DNA of 64,000 bases from Manis javanica (GCF_040802235.1 NC_133172.1:32259738-32323737); one strand, 5' to 3'; numbered from the stretch's first letter, positions 1-10,375 are shown. Numbers and translations are program-made. The notes: generated from the sequence alone by a model not told the origin.

Positions 1-605
1 TTGCTGATGATATGAGGGTGATGGCGGTGAAGATGACGAGGCCTCCAATGAGCAGGTCATGTCTCTCGCTTTAGAGCTAACCTGTTTTTTCTGTAGCTAA
101 CTTCTGTTTCTTCTAACAGGTCACTTAACCACTGTGAATCTGTTTGCCTGGAGCAAATCCTCGCTAGTTGTTCTAAATGCTTCCTTCTCCTCCTGGGAGC
201 TCAGCTGACCCACACTTTCCTGCTCCTTGGTGGTTGCAATCAATCGTGTTAACTGAGTTCTAGAAATGCAATGCCGGCAGAAATGATGTTCCCACCACTG
301 GGCTTCTCCCGTAATAACTCTCCTGGGTTTAATTCTTCATCATCTTTCTTCATCTTTGACTAAAGGTGGAAGGAAGCTGGCCCCTGTCCCCCTGAAGGAG
401 CTGCCCAGGAAAGCCTGCCTCATGCACACCCTCACTGGGCTACAGTGTGAGTAGGAAATAAACTGTTATTAGGACAAGCCACTGAAATGTAAGGATGATA
501 GAGCAGTTTGTCTAAACCTGACTAATATGGAAATATTTAAAATGAGACTAATATCAACATCAATGGGCTGTCACCAACATTAGCGATATAGCCTGTTTAG
601 AAGTT
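1..605. other. Unassigned flank
   Basis: No coding exon or recognised repeat. Ordinary AT/GC composition with a few short T-rich runs. Confidence 0.5.
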
Positions 606-607
606 GC

Positions 608-986
608 TATATTAGTATTCTAGGGCTGCCATAACAAAGAACCACAGATTGGGTGGCTTAGCAACACAAATTTCTTCTCTCAGAGTTCTGGAGACTGGAA
701 ATTTGAGGTCAAGGTGTCAGCACGCTTAGTTTCCTGTGGCCTCCTGCCTTACCGTGCAGATGGCCACCTTCTCCGAGTCTTCACCTGCTCTTTCCTCTCT
801 ATACATCTGGTTCCAAATTTCCTCCTCTTAAAAGGACACCCTCATGTGGATTAGGGCCCACTCTAATGACCTCTTTTTAACCTAATAACCTCTTTGGAGG
901 TCCTATCTCCATATGTGGTCACATTTTGAGGTATTGGGGGTTAGGACTTCAACATAAGAATTTTGGGGACTCAGTGCAGCCCACAG
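608..986 (-). mobile_element. MLT1-type LTR (ERVL-MaLR), reverse orientation
   Basis: The reversed MLT1 3' end is recognisable as ctagggctgccataacaaag followed by the gggtggctta block. The 5' part appears near the right end as gggggttaggacttcaacat. The element is a nearly complete solo LTR of about 380 bp, with no internal retroviral sequence nearby. Confidence 0.85.
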
Positions 987-1387
987 CAGAAGCTCAGTAA
1001 ATGTTCTTTTGCTTCCTTTCCAGAAAATTCTAAGACACTCCACAGTATATCCAACAATGTCCACAGTACATCCAACTTGCTCTAAAATGCTATGTCTAGG
1101 AAAGTCATATGCACCATTAATTCAAAGTCTAATCTTTTGATGGAACTACACAGAAGACACTGTGACTCTACTTTATGAGATGAAATATGGCACATGTGAG
1201 GGCCACTCAGGACGGAAGAGCCCCAGCTGGGCTGGGGAGGAGGGGCAGCAGGGCGGACCGTGAAGTAGACTTGGCCTTGACCCTCTGGGCCTTGGTGAAT
1301 TCGTCGGTCACAGCCCTGCCCTTCTTCCTCTTTTTCCTGCTCCAGCCTGTTCTTCAGCAGGGTTTAAGAAACCAAGCCATAAAAAGG
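987..1387. other. Unassigned spacer
   Basis: Unique-looking sequence with a 17-bp imperfect direct repeat (ccacagtatatccaaca / ccacagtacatccaact) near 1040-1075. A 95-codon open frame beginning at 1187 has no recognisable domain. Confidence 0.4.
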
Positions 1388-1550
1388 GGATCATCACAAT
1401 TTCTTGAGCACTTACTAAGTGTCAGACACTTCCCTAAACATTCTCCATGGGTCACGTCACTGAATCCTGTCTAAGTGACTCCTCTGGTTATCTCCATGTA
1501 ACAGAGAGGCCCAGAGAGGTTAAGATAGCTTGCTCAAGCTCACATGAGGG
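1388..1550 (-). repeat. MIR SINE
   Basis: Reverse MIR landmarks in order: gagcacttactaagtgtcag, then the agaggcccagagaggttaag block. Confidence 0.8.
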
Positions 1551-1732
1551 AGAGTATGGATGATGGGTCAGGTCAGCGGCTGTGGGTAGGTTGGGTAATT
1601 TGATAAGAGATGCAGATATTGCTTCTTCAACATGGCAATCAGGTGCTGGCGACACCAACCGGGCCGGACGCTGGCATTTTTATCTGTTGCTTGGGCTGGA
1701 GCCTGTCCCCTTCTGCCATTAGGACAAGAAGG

Positions 1733-1762
1733 CCCCCTCCAGCCCCCTCCAGCCCCCTCCAG
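1733..1762. repeat. Three exact copies of a 10-bp unit
   Basis: Unit ccccctccag repeated three times without mismatch. The neighbouring sequence on both sides is unrelated. Confidence 0.9.
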
Positions 1763-1839
1763 GGTGTATCCTAAAGTCTGGCCTCCCTCTCTGTCACTGT
1801 GCTGGTGGCCCGGAGCTTTCACTCAGGTGGAATTGAGCT

Positions 1840-2300
1840 GAAGGCTTTTGTAGCACTTCATTTACATGTATGCCAACAAGCTGAAATGTGCAGCAACCGT
1901 GGAACACTTTCAAAGGCAGGAATTATTCCTCTGAAATAGGTCTTCCGAAAGCTTTATCTTGTCCTTTCTTTTTTTGTTAATCTTGGAGCCCCTTAGCATG
2001 TCAAAGCAATTTTTCTAATGTCACATCTCCTAGACATTAGCATGAAAGGGCTTTAAGAGATGATTTGAAAAAGAATAAATGTTGAATGAGCATTTATTAT
2101 AGAGTCATTTATGCTACATTTGCATTTCGACTCTATTTCTGCTGTGCATGCTGGCTGGAGAAGCAAGCTGATTTGAAAGTCAATGGTGTCTAAACAGGCA
2201 ACGCTACACTCATTTCTGTTTACACTCAACTGTTTCCTCTGCATGTTAATTTAGAGAAAGAGATTTAATTAGACTGATTTGTTTTGGGGAATGAGATTAA
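1840..2300. promoter_or_regulatory. Candidate conserved non-coding segment with octamer motif
   Basis: Repeat-free, AT-rich segment with a perfect octamer ATTTGCAT at 2118-2125 and several TAAT-type cores, including one near 2265. It has the texture of a developmental enhancer (dense AT cores, no repeat). No alignment is available, so this is inference. Confidence 0.25.
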
Positions 2301-2507
2301 GCAGAGCCTGTGCACCCTAACACTGAGATGAAATTCCCATCAGGAATTGATCCTGTAGTCAGGACCTAGGGAGCAAAGCCTATTCGATGTCCTGATTTCT
2401 ATTAATCAGTGGGGTCCTGTCTCCTTCAGGCACCTGGCCTGGCCCAAATGACATAATATATAGTGATGGGGGCCCAGCCGGGGAGCAGGGTGGGACCGCA
2501 CCCTCTG

Positions 2508-2672
2508 CCACTCCCTGAGACCCAGGGAGATGATTTTAACTTCTGTTTCCTCATCTGTAACATGGCAATAATATGTGTCTGCACATCACTGGGTTGATAT
2601 CATGGTGAAATGTAAACAGGAAATGTCTCTACAGTGCTGGGCAAGAGTGCTCAATAAAAATTAGCTAGTTTT
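2508..2672 (+). repeat. MIR SINE
   Basis: Shows the MIR core tttcctcatctgtaacatgg and ends with a gctcaataaaaa-type tail. Confidence 0.8.
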
Positions 2673-2860
2673 AATATTTTTATTGTTTTTTTAGCCTGCA
2701 GAACTTGGCCAGAGTTCTACAGAAATGACCCTGGTTGGTGCCAAGTGAGGACTTTTCCATATCTGCACCTGGAGGAAGCTCATTCTGTGGGTTACAACCA
2801 CAGGCATGTGGATGTGAGGGGGTTCTGGACTGCTGGGTCTCTTAGGGTTTGCTTCAGGCT

Positions 2861-2903
2861 GTGTGTGTGTGTGTGTGTGTGTGTGAGGGAGAGAAGGGGG
2901 GGC

Positions 2904-2954
<51 letters not shown>

Positions 2955-2990
2955 GAGGGAGAGAGGGAGAGAAGAGAGAAGAGAGACAAG
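2861..2990 (+). repeat. Compound microsatellite (GT)n-(GA)n
   Basis: About 12 GT units (2861-2885) are followed by a G-rich spacer and a long GA tract (about 2902-2990). Several open frames on both strands here are simple-repeat artefacts (RERERE or SLSLSL). The purine tract could form triplex DNA. Confidence 0.95.
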
Positions 2991-4190
2991 GGAGAAAAAA
3001 GCCCACTTCAAGGCCAGTTCCCCTCCCCTGGCAGAAACCTGTGTGTGTGTGAGGATGAAGGGAACCGAACAGAGGCAAAGGCTGGCCTTCTGATGGAGCA
3101 TGTGGTGCCCACTTTGAACGATGGCCTTTGTGCCTGCCTATTCAGGGCGGCCTTAGGACAATGGGGGGCAGACACGCAGGGGAGGACAATGACAGGGACA
3201 TTGCTGCCTGCCGCTTTGCATTCCCTTTGAAGTGGCTCTGCCCTGGGCCCCCGCCAGCTCCAAAAAGAATGCTTTTGTTGCCCCTCCAAAGATGCTGTAA
3301 GATGCTGCAAAAAAGTAACCGGAGGGGATCTGCTCGATTAGAAAAAAATTAAAGATAAGAAACAAACCAGCTGATCACGTGGGGGTTGGCGGTAGCTTTG
3401 AACCCTGAGAGGAGAAGGGACACTGTGATCGAGCCCTATCTCTCCCCAGGGGAACTGACTGGCTTCTCTGGGGGATTCTCAATGGGAGCAGGGGCTCGGT
3501 GGGTGGGAGCCAGGGGCCAGGGGCCAGGGTGGGAATTCTCAGCTGCTGGGGTCTCTTAGAAGGTCTCCAAAGCTGGAGCTGGGACTCTGAAAGCCGATAT
3601 CCGCTGTAGTGCTGGTGCTTGGGCAGAAAATTGCTGGAGGCCAAACCAAAATAACAGTACTCTTTACTGAGTTTGGGGTCTACCAGGCATGTGGTTAAGT
3701 GCTTGCTTGTGTAATTGCCTTAAAAATGCTTCACTATTAATCATGTGATGAATGTGCGCACACAAGGTAACACTACATCCTAAAGGTGGAGGTTAACATC
3801 AACTATCTAAATCAGGAGTCTGCACTGTTGAGCTCAGGACTGCAGGGAGCAGGATGAGCACTGCAAAGTTCCAGGGGTGCCATTCATACTATTTTTATCA
3901 TGGTACCTCTTGGAGTTATACAGTGTACAACCCGTGCATCTGCACATGGTGCCCCTGCCGGGGGATGTTTAAGTAATATGTGAATGGCTCTCATCAGGCA
4001 TCCACACCATCAAATACTTTTATCAAAATCAACATCAAGAATTTGTTTATTGGCATGAGGGTTGATATAAGTTTTTTCTTCCATTGATGACATAAATGAA
4101 ATTCAAGATGGGTGGTTGGTCAGAAAGACTGGATAGGCCCCATTGCCTGTGACAAATGAGATGTAAGGACCTGGGAAGCCAGCAGTGTTA
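2991..4190. other. Mostly unassigned
   Basis: No exon recognised. 3655-3740 resembles a worn reverse MIR (ctttactgagtttgggg, then gtggttaagtgcttgc). The remainder looks unique. Confidence 0.35.
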
Positions 4191-4194
4191 CACC

Positions 4195-4335
4195 ATCTCA
4201 GCACAGTGTTTGGCTCATTGTAAGTGATCGATAATTGCTAAGAATTATCTGTGTTCTACTGCTGAGGAAGCTAAGGCTCAGAGAGAGGAAATGACTTGCC
4301 CAAGCAAACTAGGACAGCTGGTAAATGGGGATGCC
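4195..4335 (-). repeat. MIR SINE
   Basis: Reverse MIR pattern: a gaggaagctaaggctcagag block followed by gacttgcccaagcaaactag. Confidence 0.75.
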
Positions 4336-5999
4336 AGATGCTGTGACACTCTTGGGGATCTGCAGCCCTGGACTACCCTCACTTTGGTAGGGAGACTCTC
4401 AATTGGGAAGTAATGTGGACAAATAATAGCTTGATGAGCCACCTCTCAGGCCACATGTGCCATGGTCCCCTGCTCAACAGCACCAGGTGCCCTGACCACG
4501 AACCCCAGGCCCATTAGGCCTTTTGGGCTTCCCCTGAACATCCAGGGAACTCTTCATGCCTGCCATGCCCTGGGGTTGCCCCCAGATGCTCTTTTCCCAG
4601 AAGGGGTGCCCCAGGGCAGGGCCAAAGACATTCTTGGGTTGGTGGACAATCCCCTGGGTCCCTATTTATCATTTCTGAGCACTTAGCTCCACTCCCGTGT
4701 GCTGTCAGGGCCCACAGCAGCTGGGGCACTTCATTGGAGAGTTCCTGGGGAATTGTAGCTCTCTTTGTCCACAATGAAGAGAGTCTGAAGTGCCTGGGAG
4801 TTAGCACTCCCCCAGGAGTACAGGTGTATGAAGGTTCCGTTGCCCTGGATGGGAAAACTGCAAAGTGTAACTTACCTTCCAGAGCCCCCTGGGGGATCAG
4901 GTTGAAACCTCTTTCTGCGGGGCTTTGCCTTAAATCACATCTTACTTGGTCCTGTGCTTGCCCCACACCCTTTCCAGCCTCCCCTGGGAGTACTTCCTGA
5001 ACACACCACATGCCCCTGAATTCTTGCCTGGGAACCCACTCCTGGGGATGCTGCCCTGAGACGGTTGCACCCACAGGAAGCCCACTTGACGGGAGAAGGC
5101 CTGGCATGAAGCTCTGCTCTTTCTTGCTTGGGAATCAGCTCACTAGAGCGAGGCCTTCCCTGGGGAGAGGGAATGCAACCTGCACTTGGATCAAGTGGCG
5201 GAAGCTGTGCACTCCGCTGCAGGGCGTCACCAGGAGGACTTGCTGCCTTGACTGTCTTCTCTGATGCCCTCACTGATGGTTTCACGGGACCCCTCTAACC
5301 TCCTCCAGTGAGTGGCTGAGCCAGGACTTGAACTCAGATTTTTTGTCACTAGTCTGCAGCTTAAAAGCAAACATCCCTCCCCACACACCCCTTCCCACTC
5401 CCCCCAATGCCCACAGTGCCTTTATTGTCTGCAGGCCCTGTGCTTGGGACCTTTCCAAGTACCTCATCTTCCAAGTTCCTCCCACTGCCTTGCAGGTTAC
5501 CAATGGGCCAAGAGAGACACAGAGGCCACATCAGGGACAGAGACTGAGCTGGCAGGAAGCAGAGGACCTGAGAACCCCAGAAGGGTCATGTCCCCAGGAG
5601 TCCAGGGCTTTTCCTGTCTGTTTTTCTGCCTGCACTTCTGGGTAAACAGCCCCTTTCAGACTCCCCAACAACCTTGGCTTCTCCAATTTGCTGGCTCTAT
5701 GGACAGGTGTCCCTGCCTCAATCCCTGGGGCTGCCTCTTCAGAGCTCTCTGGGGTCCCAAGAAGTCCTCAGTGGCTCTCAAAGCTAAAGTCTTGGTTATC
5801 GTCAGCTCCTGGGTGCTCACTCAGCAGCCCACCCACCTGTTGGCATGAACAGCCAGCCTGTGCCCCACCCAGTCCCTCTTGGGGATTAAGCTCCTGATCT
5901 CAGGTACCTCTTTCCACCACTGGGTGCTAAAGCCCGGTACCCAAACAGCCTACCTAGCCCAAGCTCTCCACCAGGCAGAGCAGGGGCCTCAGAGGGACC
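4336..5999. other. Unassigned GC-moderate region
   Basis: Holds a 197-codon open frame on the minus strand (4514-5107) and a 178-codon frame on the plus strand (5312-5848). Neither shows a domain or homology I recognise. A small reverse MIR trace (gccaggacttgaactcagat) lies at about 5310-5340. Confidence 0.4.
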
Positions 6000-6214
6000 T
6001 TGGTCTGCTGCATCCAGGATGTGCAATGTCCCAAGTAATGTGCCAGGACTGCTAGGGGAGAAGAGAGAGACACAGGCACAGCTCCTGCTTTCTGGAGAAT
6101 GGTGCCCAAGATACAGGTGGCCAGTGGGTTGAGTTGGACTGGCAGAAACTCAGCAGAGGGAGAGGAAGCCTGTTCTCATGAGGTCAGGAGGGCTTCCTGA
6201 AGGAGGAAGCATGA
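6000..6214 (-). repeat. L2 LINE fragment
   Basis: Reverse L2 3' region, including the agggcttcctgaaggaggaa block that matches the reversed L2 'cctcaggaagccttccctga' stretch. Confidence 0.65.
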
Positions 6215-6420
6215 ACCAGTGTTAGATCCCTGTAGCCAGAGGGTTATACAGAGAATCATGCAACCACTGCTGCCTTTTTCCAGGCTTTTGTCCCAGCCTG
6301 GCTTTGTGTTTGACCTGCCTTACTTCCCATAATCCAGCAAGGGTGATCTTGTCCTTTCCTGATTCTAGATGAGAAAACTGAGGCACAGAGATATTACAGA
6401 GCCACACAGCCGGTGATGGG
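6215..6420 (-). repeat. MIR SINE
   Basis: Contains gatgagaaaactgaggcaca followed by a worn version of the 'cacacagc' block. It directly abuts the L2 piece on its left. Confidence 0.75.
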
Positions 6421-6767
6421 TAGGGCCCAGGTTGGAGCTGTCAGTCTATCAGGGCAGGAGTGGGTGGGGCACATAGACCCTGCAAAGGACTAAATCACTG
6501 TCATTCAAGGCCATATGTTCTCTAGTGGGAGGGAGGTACCCTGCGGACATAGGTTGGGGACTGAGAGAGGTGGGGAGGAAACTTCAATTGGACTTTTGCA
6601 GGATGAGCAGGAATTTGGCCAGGGCAGAGGAGGCCATTCCAAGCAGCCAGAAAATGTGCTAAAGAATGCAAATGAGAGAGACAGTGGCAAAGAGGCAGCT
6701 TGTGAGTGGCCTGGGTGTGGCTGGGGAGTGGGGCTGGGGGGACATGAACCTGGGGACAACCTCTAGG
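6421..6767. other. Unassigned spacer
   Basis: Purine-rich on the + strand (gggaggtac, gaggtggggagg). No recognised element. Confidence 0.4.
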
Positions 6768-6985
6768 GCATAGCAGACACTCAAAAATCATTTATTGGAT
6801 GGGTGGATGAATCAATGAATGACATGTATACCCAGGGTCTGTTAGTATATAGTAGGACATACAGTATATTCAATAAATATTTGTTAAATGAATGAATGAA
6901 CAAACGCTTCCACTTGACAGCACTGTGCTTGGCACGTAGCAGGCACGCAGTAAATATTTGCCGAATGAACAAATGAATGCATGAA
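6768..6985 (+). repeat. Three consecutive L2-type 3' tails
   Basis: Three consecutive segments (about 6768-6829, 6845-6906, 6918-6985) each end in the same pattern: a 'tag(c/g)a..ca' stretch, then ca(a/g)taaatatttg and TGAATGAA-like repeats, or a variant of it. The series stops at the edge of the CpG island. Confidence 0.6.
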
Positions 6986-6989
6986 GTGG

Positions 6990-6997
6990 TGACGTCA
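6990..6997. promoter_or_regulatory. Perfect cAMP response element
   Basis: TGACGTCA, the full palindromic CREB/ATF site, at the left edge of the CpG island. Confidence 0.6.
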
Positions 6998-7206
6998 TGG
7001 AATTAGCCGGGGAGGTGACTGCGCGCTCACTCCGCGGACAGCCGGGGCCCTCGTCCTTCAATCCCCGTGGGCCCGGGCCCCATCGGCGCTCCAGCGCGCT
7101 CTAACGCGGAGCAGATGGCGGGGGCGGCGCAGGCCGGCGGGCGGGGCGTGCGCCCAGGCGGCGGCAGCCGGGCCTGATTAGGGCCCCTCTCGCGGGCGGC
7201 CACTGC

Positions 7207-7377
7207 CGCTTTGAAGTCAGCCGCTGCCTGGCCGCTCCGGCCGCCTGGTCGTCCCTGCCGCCAGGCCGTCGGTCCCGGGCTGGCGGCGGGGCTGGCGGCG
7301 CGTGTTTATCCAGGTGCGGGCTGGGGGCTGGGCGCAGGGATCCTCTTTCCTCTAGGCCCATCTGGGACTTCAAAGCG
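7207..7377. repeat. 12-bp inverted repeat with TCF-like core, 147-bp spacing
   Basis: CGCTTTGAAGTC at 7207-7218 is exactly reverse-complemented at 7366-7377 (GACTTCAAAGCG). Each arm carries a CTTTGAA core. Confidence 0.85.
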
Positions 7378-7505
7378 CAGCGCAGGGCTCAAAGGCGGCC
7401 GCGGGGTGGGGATGGGGGCGGGGCGGGCGCGCTGGCTTCCTGCGCTCAGCCGGCCAGGGGCCAGCGGGGCCCCTTGCTCCGCTGCTCCCATCCCCACCGC
7501 CCGGG

Positions 7506-7660
7506 AGCTCTTTATTGAGCGCCTATTGTGTGCCTGGCGCTGAGCTCCGCAGCTGAGAGTGTATGATTTCCTGACCTCTCGCTAAGTCAGCAGAGACAGA
7601 CAATGCTTTGATCCCCATTTTTCAGGTGAGGAGACAGGCTGAAAAAGGTCAAGGCTTGCT
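7506..7660 (-). repeat. MIR SINE at the CpG island border
   Basis: Reads tttattgagcgcctattgtg, then ccccatttttcaggtgagga. Several CpGs in it look retained from the island environment. Confidence 0.75.
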
Positions 7661-7754
7661 CCAAACTCTAGGGCCACCTGACCCTCAGTGCCTCTCTGCA
7701 TCCCTTCCAGCTCTGTCTAGGCTCAGCTCTCCCAGTCGAGGGCACCACGGTTAT

Positions 7755-7985
7755 AGTTTAGTATAAAAGGAGCAGTTGCTATATCTTGAGCCCTTACCAT
7801 GTGCCAGGTGTGTGCCAGGCTTGCTTGTGCTAGTACTCCCTTCATCTGCTCACCCAACCCTTCCAGGTGGGTGTGGCCATTGTCCTCTCTTCAGAAAGGT
7901 CAAGAAACTTGCCCAAAGCCACATAGCTAATACATTCCAGAGCCTGGATTTAAATCTAGGGCCAGTTGGCTCCAGAATTCTTCCT
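7755..7985 (-). repeat. MIR SINE
   Basis: Long reverse MIR: the 'cccttaccatgtgccaggtg' block, then aacttgcccaaagccacata and cctggatttaaatctagggc. Confidence 0.8.
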
Positions 7986-8325
7986 CTGCCATCCAATGCT
8001 ACCCGGCTTCCTCCAAGGAGCCCTCCCAGGTAGCCCCAGCTCAGGGCTCTCACCATCAGCAGAACAGCCGATAGAAATGCATTGTCTGCATCCTCCATGC
8101 GTCAAATCTTGATACTCGGGCACCAGCAGCACTGGCTTCACAAGGGATTGTGATAGAAAAACAGGGTCTCAGGCTCTTCCCTGGGCCTGCAGCATGAAAC
8201 CTGCATTTCACAAGATCCCCAGTGAATTGGATGTGCACTAACATTTAAAGAGCACTGGACTGTAAGGACATTTTGGTTAAAAGTCTGTTACTGTCACTGT
8301 GTGGGAACCAACCTGTTTTGGGAAG
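7986..8325. other. Unassigned spacer
   Basis: No recognised element. The last about 35 bp before 8326 may be a worn partial unit of the following minisatellite. Confidence 0.4.
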
Positions 8326-8577
8326 CTGTACCTCCCTGAGCAGACCGGGAGCTGTTCCAGGCAAGAGCTGAGCCTTCTCCATCCCACCAGAAGTGCCTCT
8401 GGGGCATGGCTATGCATCCCTAAACAGACTGGGGTCTCCCTGAGGGCAGCATTAGGCCTTCCCCACCAAACTGAGAATTTAGCAGAAGCAGAGATGTTTC
8501 TTGGTTCCAGACCAGGAGCTTGCCTGGAGCTGTTGGTGCCTCCCCCATCTGACTGGGAGTCTCCGGGATTCCTGTGA
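8326..8577 (+). repeat. 42-bp minisatellite, six diverged units
   Basis: Six consecutive 42-nt units start at 8326, 8368, 8410, 8452, 8494 and 8536. Shared features are a cct-rich first third, a central 'cagact/gggagct' and a 'gagggcag'-like end. The consensus resembles the L2 3' stretch 'agactgggagctcc..gagggcag'. Because 42 is divisible by three, the open frame 8299-8577 across the array reads as 14-residue repeats (for example LYLPEQTGSCSRQE and LCIPKQTGVSLRAA). Coding function is doubtful. Confidence 0.75.
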
Positions 8578-9394
8578 AACTTGGCTCTCTTTGGGGTTGA
8601 CAGCCACCTGCAAGGAGAGGTGTTTGGTGCCCGTGCTCTCCTAGTGGATGGAGAAGCGCATGGTGGAGATGTGCTTTCATTCCAGTGTCCTCATGATCCT
8701 CCAGGATTGGCCTATTAAAGGGTCCTGGAGGGATGGGGGCAGGGGAGAGGACAGATGCCACAGCGGTCCATGTGTGCTGCCTGACACCCCAGCCCTCTCT
8801 GGGCAAACATTTTGTCCTCGTGTGTTACCAAGGGACCATTCAGACGGCAGGAAGCCTGCAGGCGGGTGCAGGAGTGAGTTGGCTGGCAGCAGGAGGGTAT
8901 TTTTAGAACTTTGACTGACAGCCCTTTATTAAGTTGTGGCTGCCTCTGCCGCGCCCCCAGCCCCTTCTGGCCTGAACAAAAAAGAAAACGCATTGTCATT
9001 TTGTTAAGGAGAGGGTCCTGGCAGCCCTTCCTTGGTCCCTTGCTGATTGGACAGGTTGTTTCTTTCTGTGTCTGGGGTCCAGGCACCCCTGCTGGCACTC
9101 CCAGCATGCCCTGCAGCCTGACCCTTTGCACATCTGGCAGTGATAAATGGCTTTAGCGTCGCTGCCATCACCTTGCACCCTCTGATCCTGCTCACTTTGT
9201 TCTCCCTTTAAAGCCAGTGGGCGGGTGGGGGGGCTCTCTCTCTTCTTCCCCTTCTCCATCAGCCGTCTCTTGGATACTTGCAGGCCTGTGCTCTGATACC
9301 ACTTAAAAGCAACCGCGACACTCAGTTATCTGGTCTGGGAAGTCCGGCCGTGAGTTGTCTGTGCTGACTGGTGGAGTATGTAGGGTGGGAGTGC
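8578..9394. other. Unassigned, partly CNE-like
   Basis: No recognised repeat. 8890-9260 looks unusually well structured (tttaaagccagtgggcgggt, gtgataaatggctttagcgt, an actttgac core at 8907), so it is a weak candidate for a conserved non-coding segment. Confidence 0.3.
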
Positions 9395-9475
9395 ACACTT
9401 GTATGTGGATGTGTAAGCCCGTGTATGCTCTCGTGTTTGTGTATGTGTGTGTGTATGTGTGTATGTGTATAGATT
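9395..9475 (+). repeat. Degenerate GT/GTAT simple repeat
   Basis: Interrupted tgtg and tgta runs, densest at 9437-9470. Confidence 0.85.
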
Positions 9476-9594
9476 TGAGAATGTTTTGATATGTGTGCTT
9501 TTTAGTTACTAGAACTGTATAATTTATCTTCATCTCCAGGAGGGCAAGAACCCCCTATTCCCACCTACCACACAAACATCCTTTAAAAAAATTT

Positions 9595-10080
9595 TTTTTT
9601 CCCAGATGACCCAGTAGTTCTACTTTTAGGAATATGGCCAACAAGTTTTTGCATAAATGTGGATCAAAAGACAAGTGCTAGGATGCTGTTTATAATATCT
9701 CCAAGCTGGAAACTACCCACATGCCTGTGAAGAGCAGAATGGTTACATATTGGTGAGGTAGTCATACACTGGGATATTACACAGAAATGAGAATAAATAA
9801 TTGTCAACCCAGGCAACCATATGGACAAATTGCACAATCATGATATTGAGTGAAAGAAGCCAGATACAAAAGAGTATATATAGTATGATTCTATGTATAG
9901 AAAGTTCAAGAACAGGCAGAGCTAGTTGATTAAGACAGAGGCCAGAAAAGTGGTTACCTTTAAAGGTGGTAGTGACTGCAGGAGGCACAAGAGGGCTTGT
10001 GGTATAATGTTCTGTTTCTTGATCTGGGTATGTTCACTTATAAAACTTAATGAAGCTGTATACTTCTAATCTGTACCCTT
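9595..10080 (+). mobile_element. L1M 3' end, forward
   Basis: Recognised by the tail segment order: agtagttctacttttaggaa, tggaaactacccacatgcct, atattgagtgaaagaagcca, and ggttacctttaaaggtggta. Only the 3' part is present. Confidence 0.8.
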
Positions 10081-10089
10081 TTCTGAGCA

Positions 10090-10375
10090 TATACTGTTCT
10101 TGTTTTATAGTCCTCCATAGGATTTGTAGAATCAGTTTATCAAGTTCAATCAAATATGCTGTTGGGACTGCATTATATTATTGATTAGTTTGGGAAGATT
10201 TGTCTTCTTTACAACCATTAGTTCTTTTCCTCCATGAACATGGTATATCTCCACTATTCAGATCAGTTTTTACATCTCTTCAGTTAAGTTCTATAGTTTT
10301 CTCCAGAGTCCTATGAATTTCTAGTTGGATTTATTACAAGGTACCTTGGATGTTGTTGTCATTGTGAAGAGGATA
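10090..10375 (-). mobile_element. L1 ORF2 3' fragment, reverse
   Basis: Reads the reversed end of L1 ORF2 (gaatcagtttatcaagttca, then ccatgaacatggtatatctc). It is full of changes and not coding. Confidence 0.75.

Larger units (their letters stand above)
6985..7520. promoter_or_regulatory. Orphan CpG island, candidate distal promoter or enhancer
   Basis: CpG-dense, GC-rich block about 55.5 kb upstream of NKD1 with no annotated-looking gene beside it. A perfect CRE (TGACGTCA, 6990-6997) marks its left edge. Three CTTTGA-type cores occur at 7207-7218, 7366-7377 and 7388-7395. An 'ag|gtgcgg' and, just outside the island in a MIR, a 'cag|gtgagg' splice-donor-like string lie on the + strand. It could be the promoter of an unannotated non-coding RNA or a CpG-rich enhancer. 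I see no convincing first coding exon on either strand. Confidence 0.6.

Noticed and set aside
2691..3230. RERERE/SLSLSL-rich open frames
   Set aside because: Direct translation of the GT/GA microsatellite on both strands.
4514..5107. 197-codon minus-strand frame as a gene
   Set aside because: No domain, no codon bias, no promoter or splice context; overlaps an 88-codon frame on the other strand.
7101..7543. Open frames in the orphan CpG island as a first coding exon
   Set aside because: Pro/Arg/Ala-rich text is expected from any GC-rich DNA; no conserved start context or splice donor in frame.
7620..7632. Splice donor cag|gtgagg downstream of the orphan CpG island
   Set aside because: It is the normal MIR text 'ttttacaggtgagga', which produces donor-like strings wherever a MIR lies in reverse.
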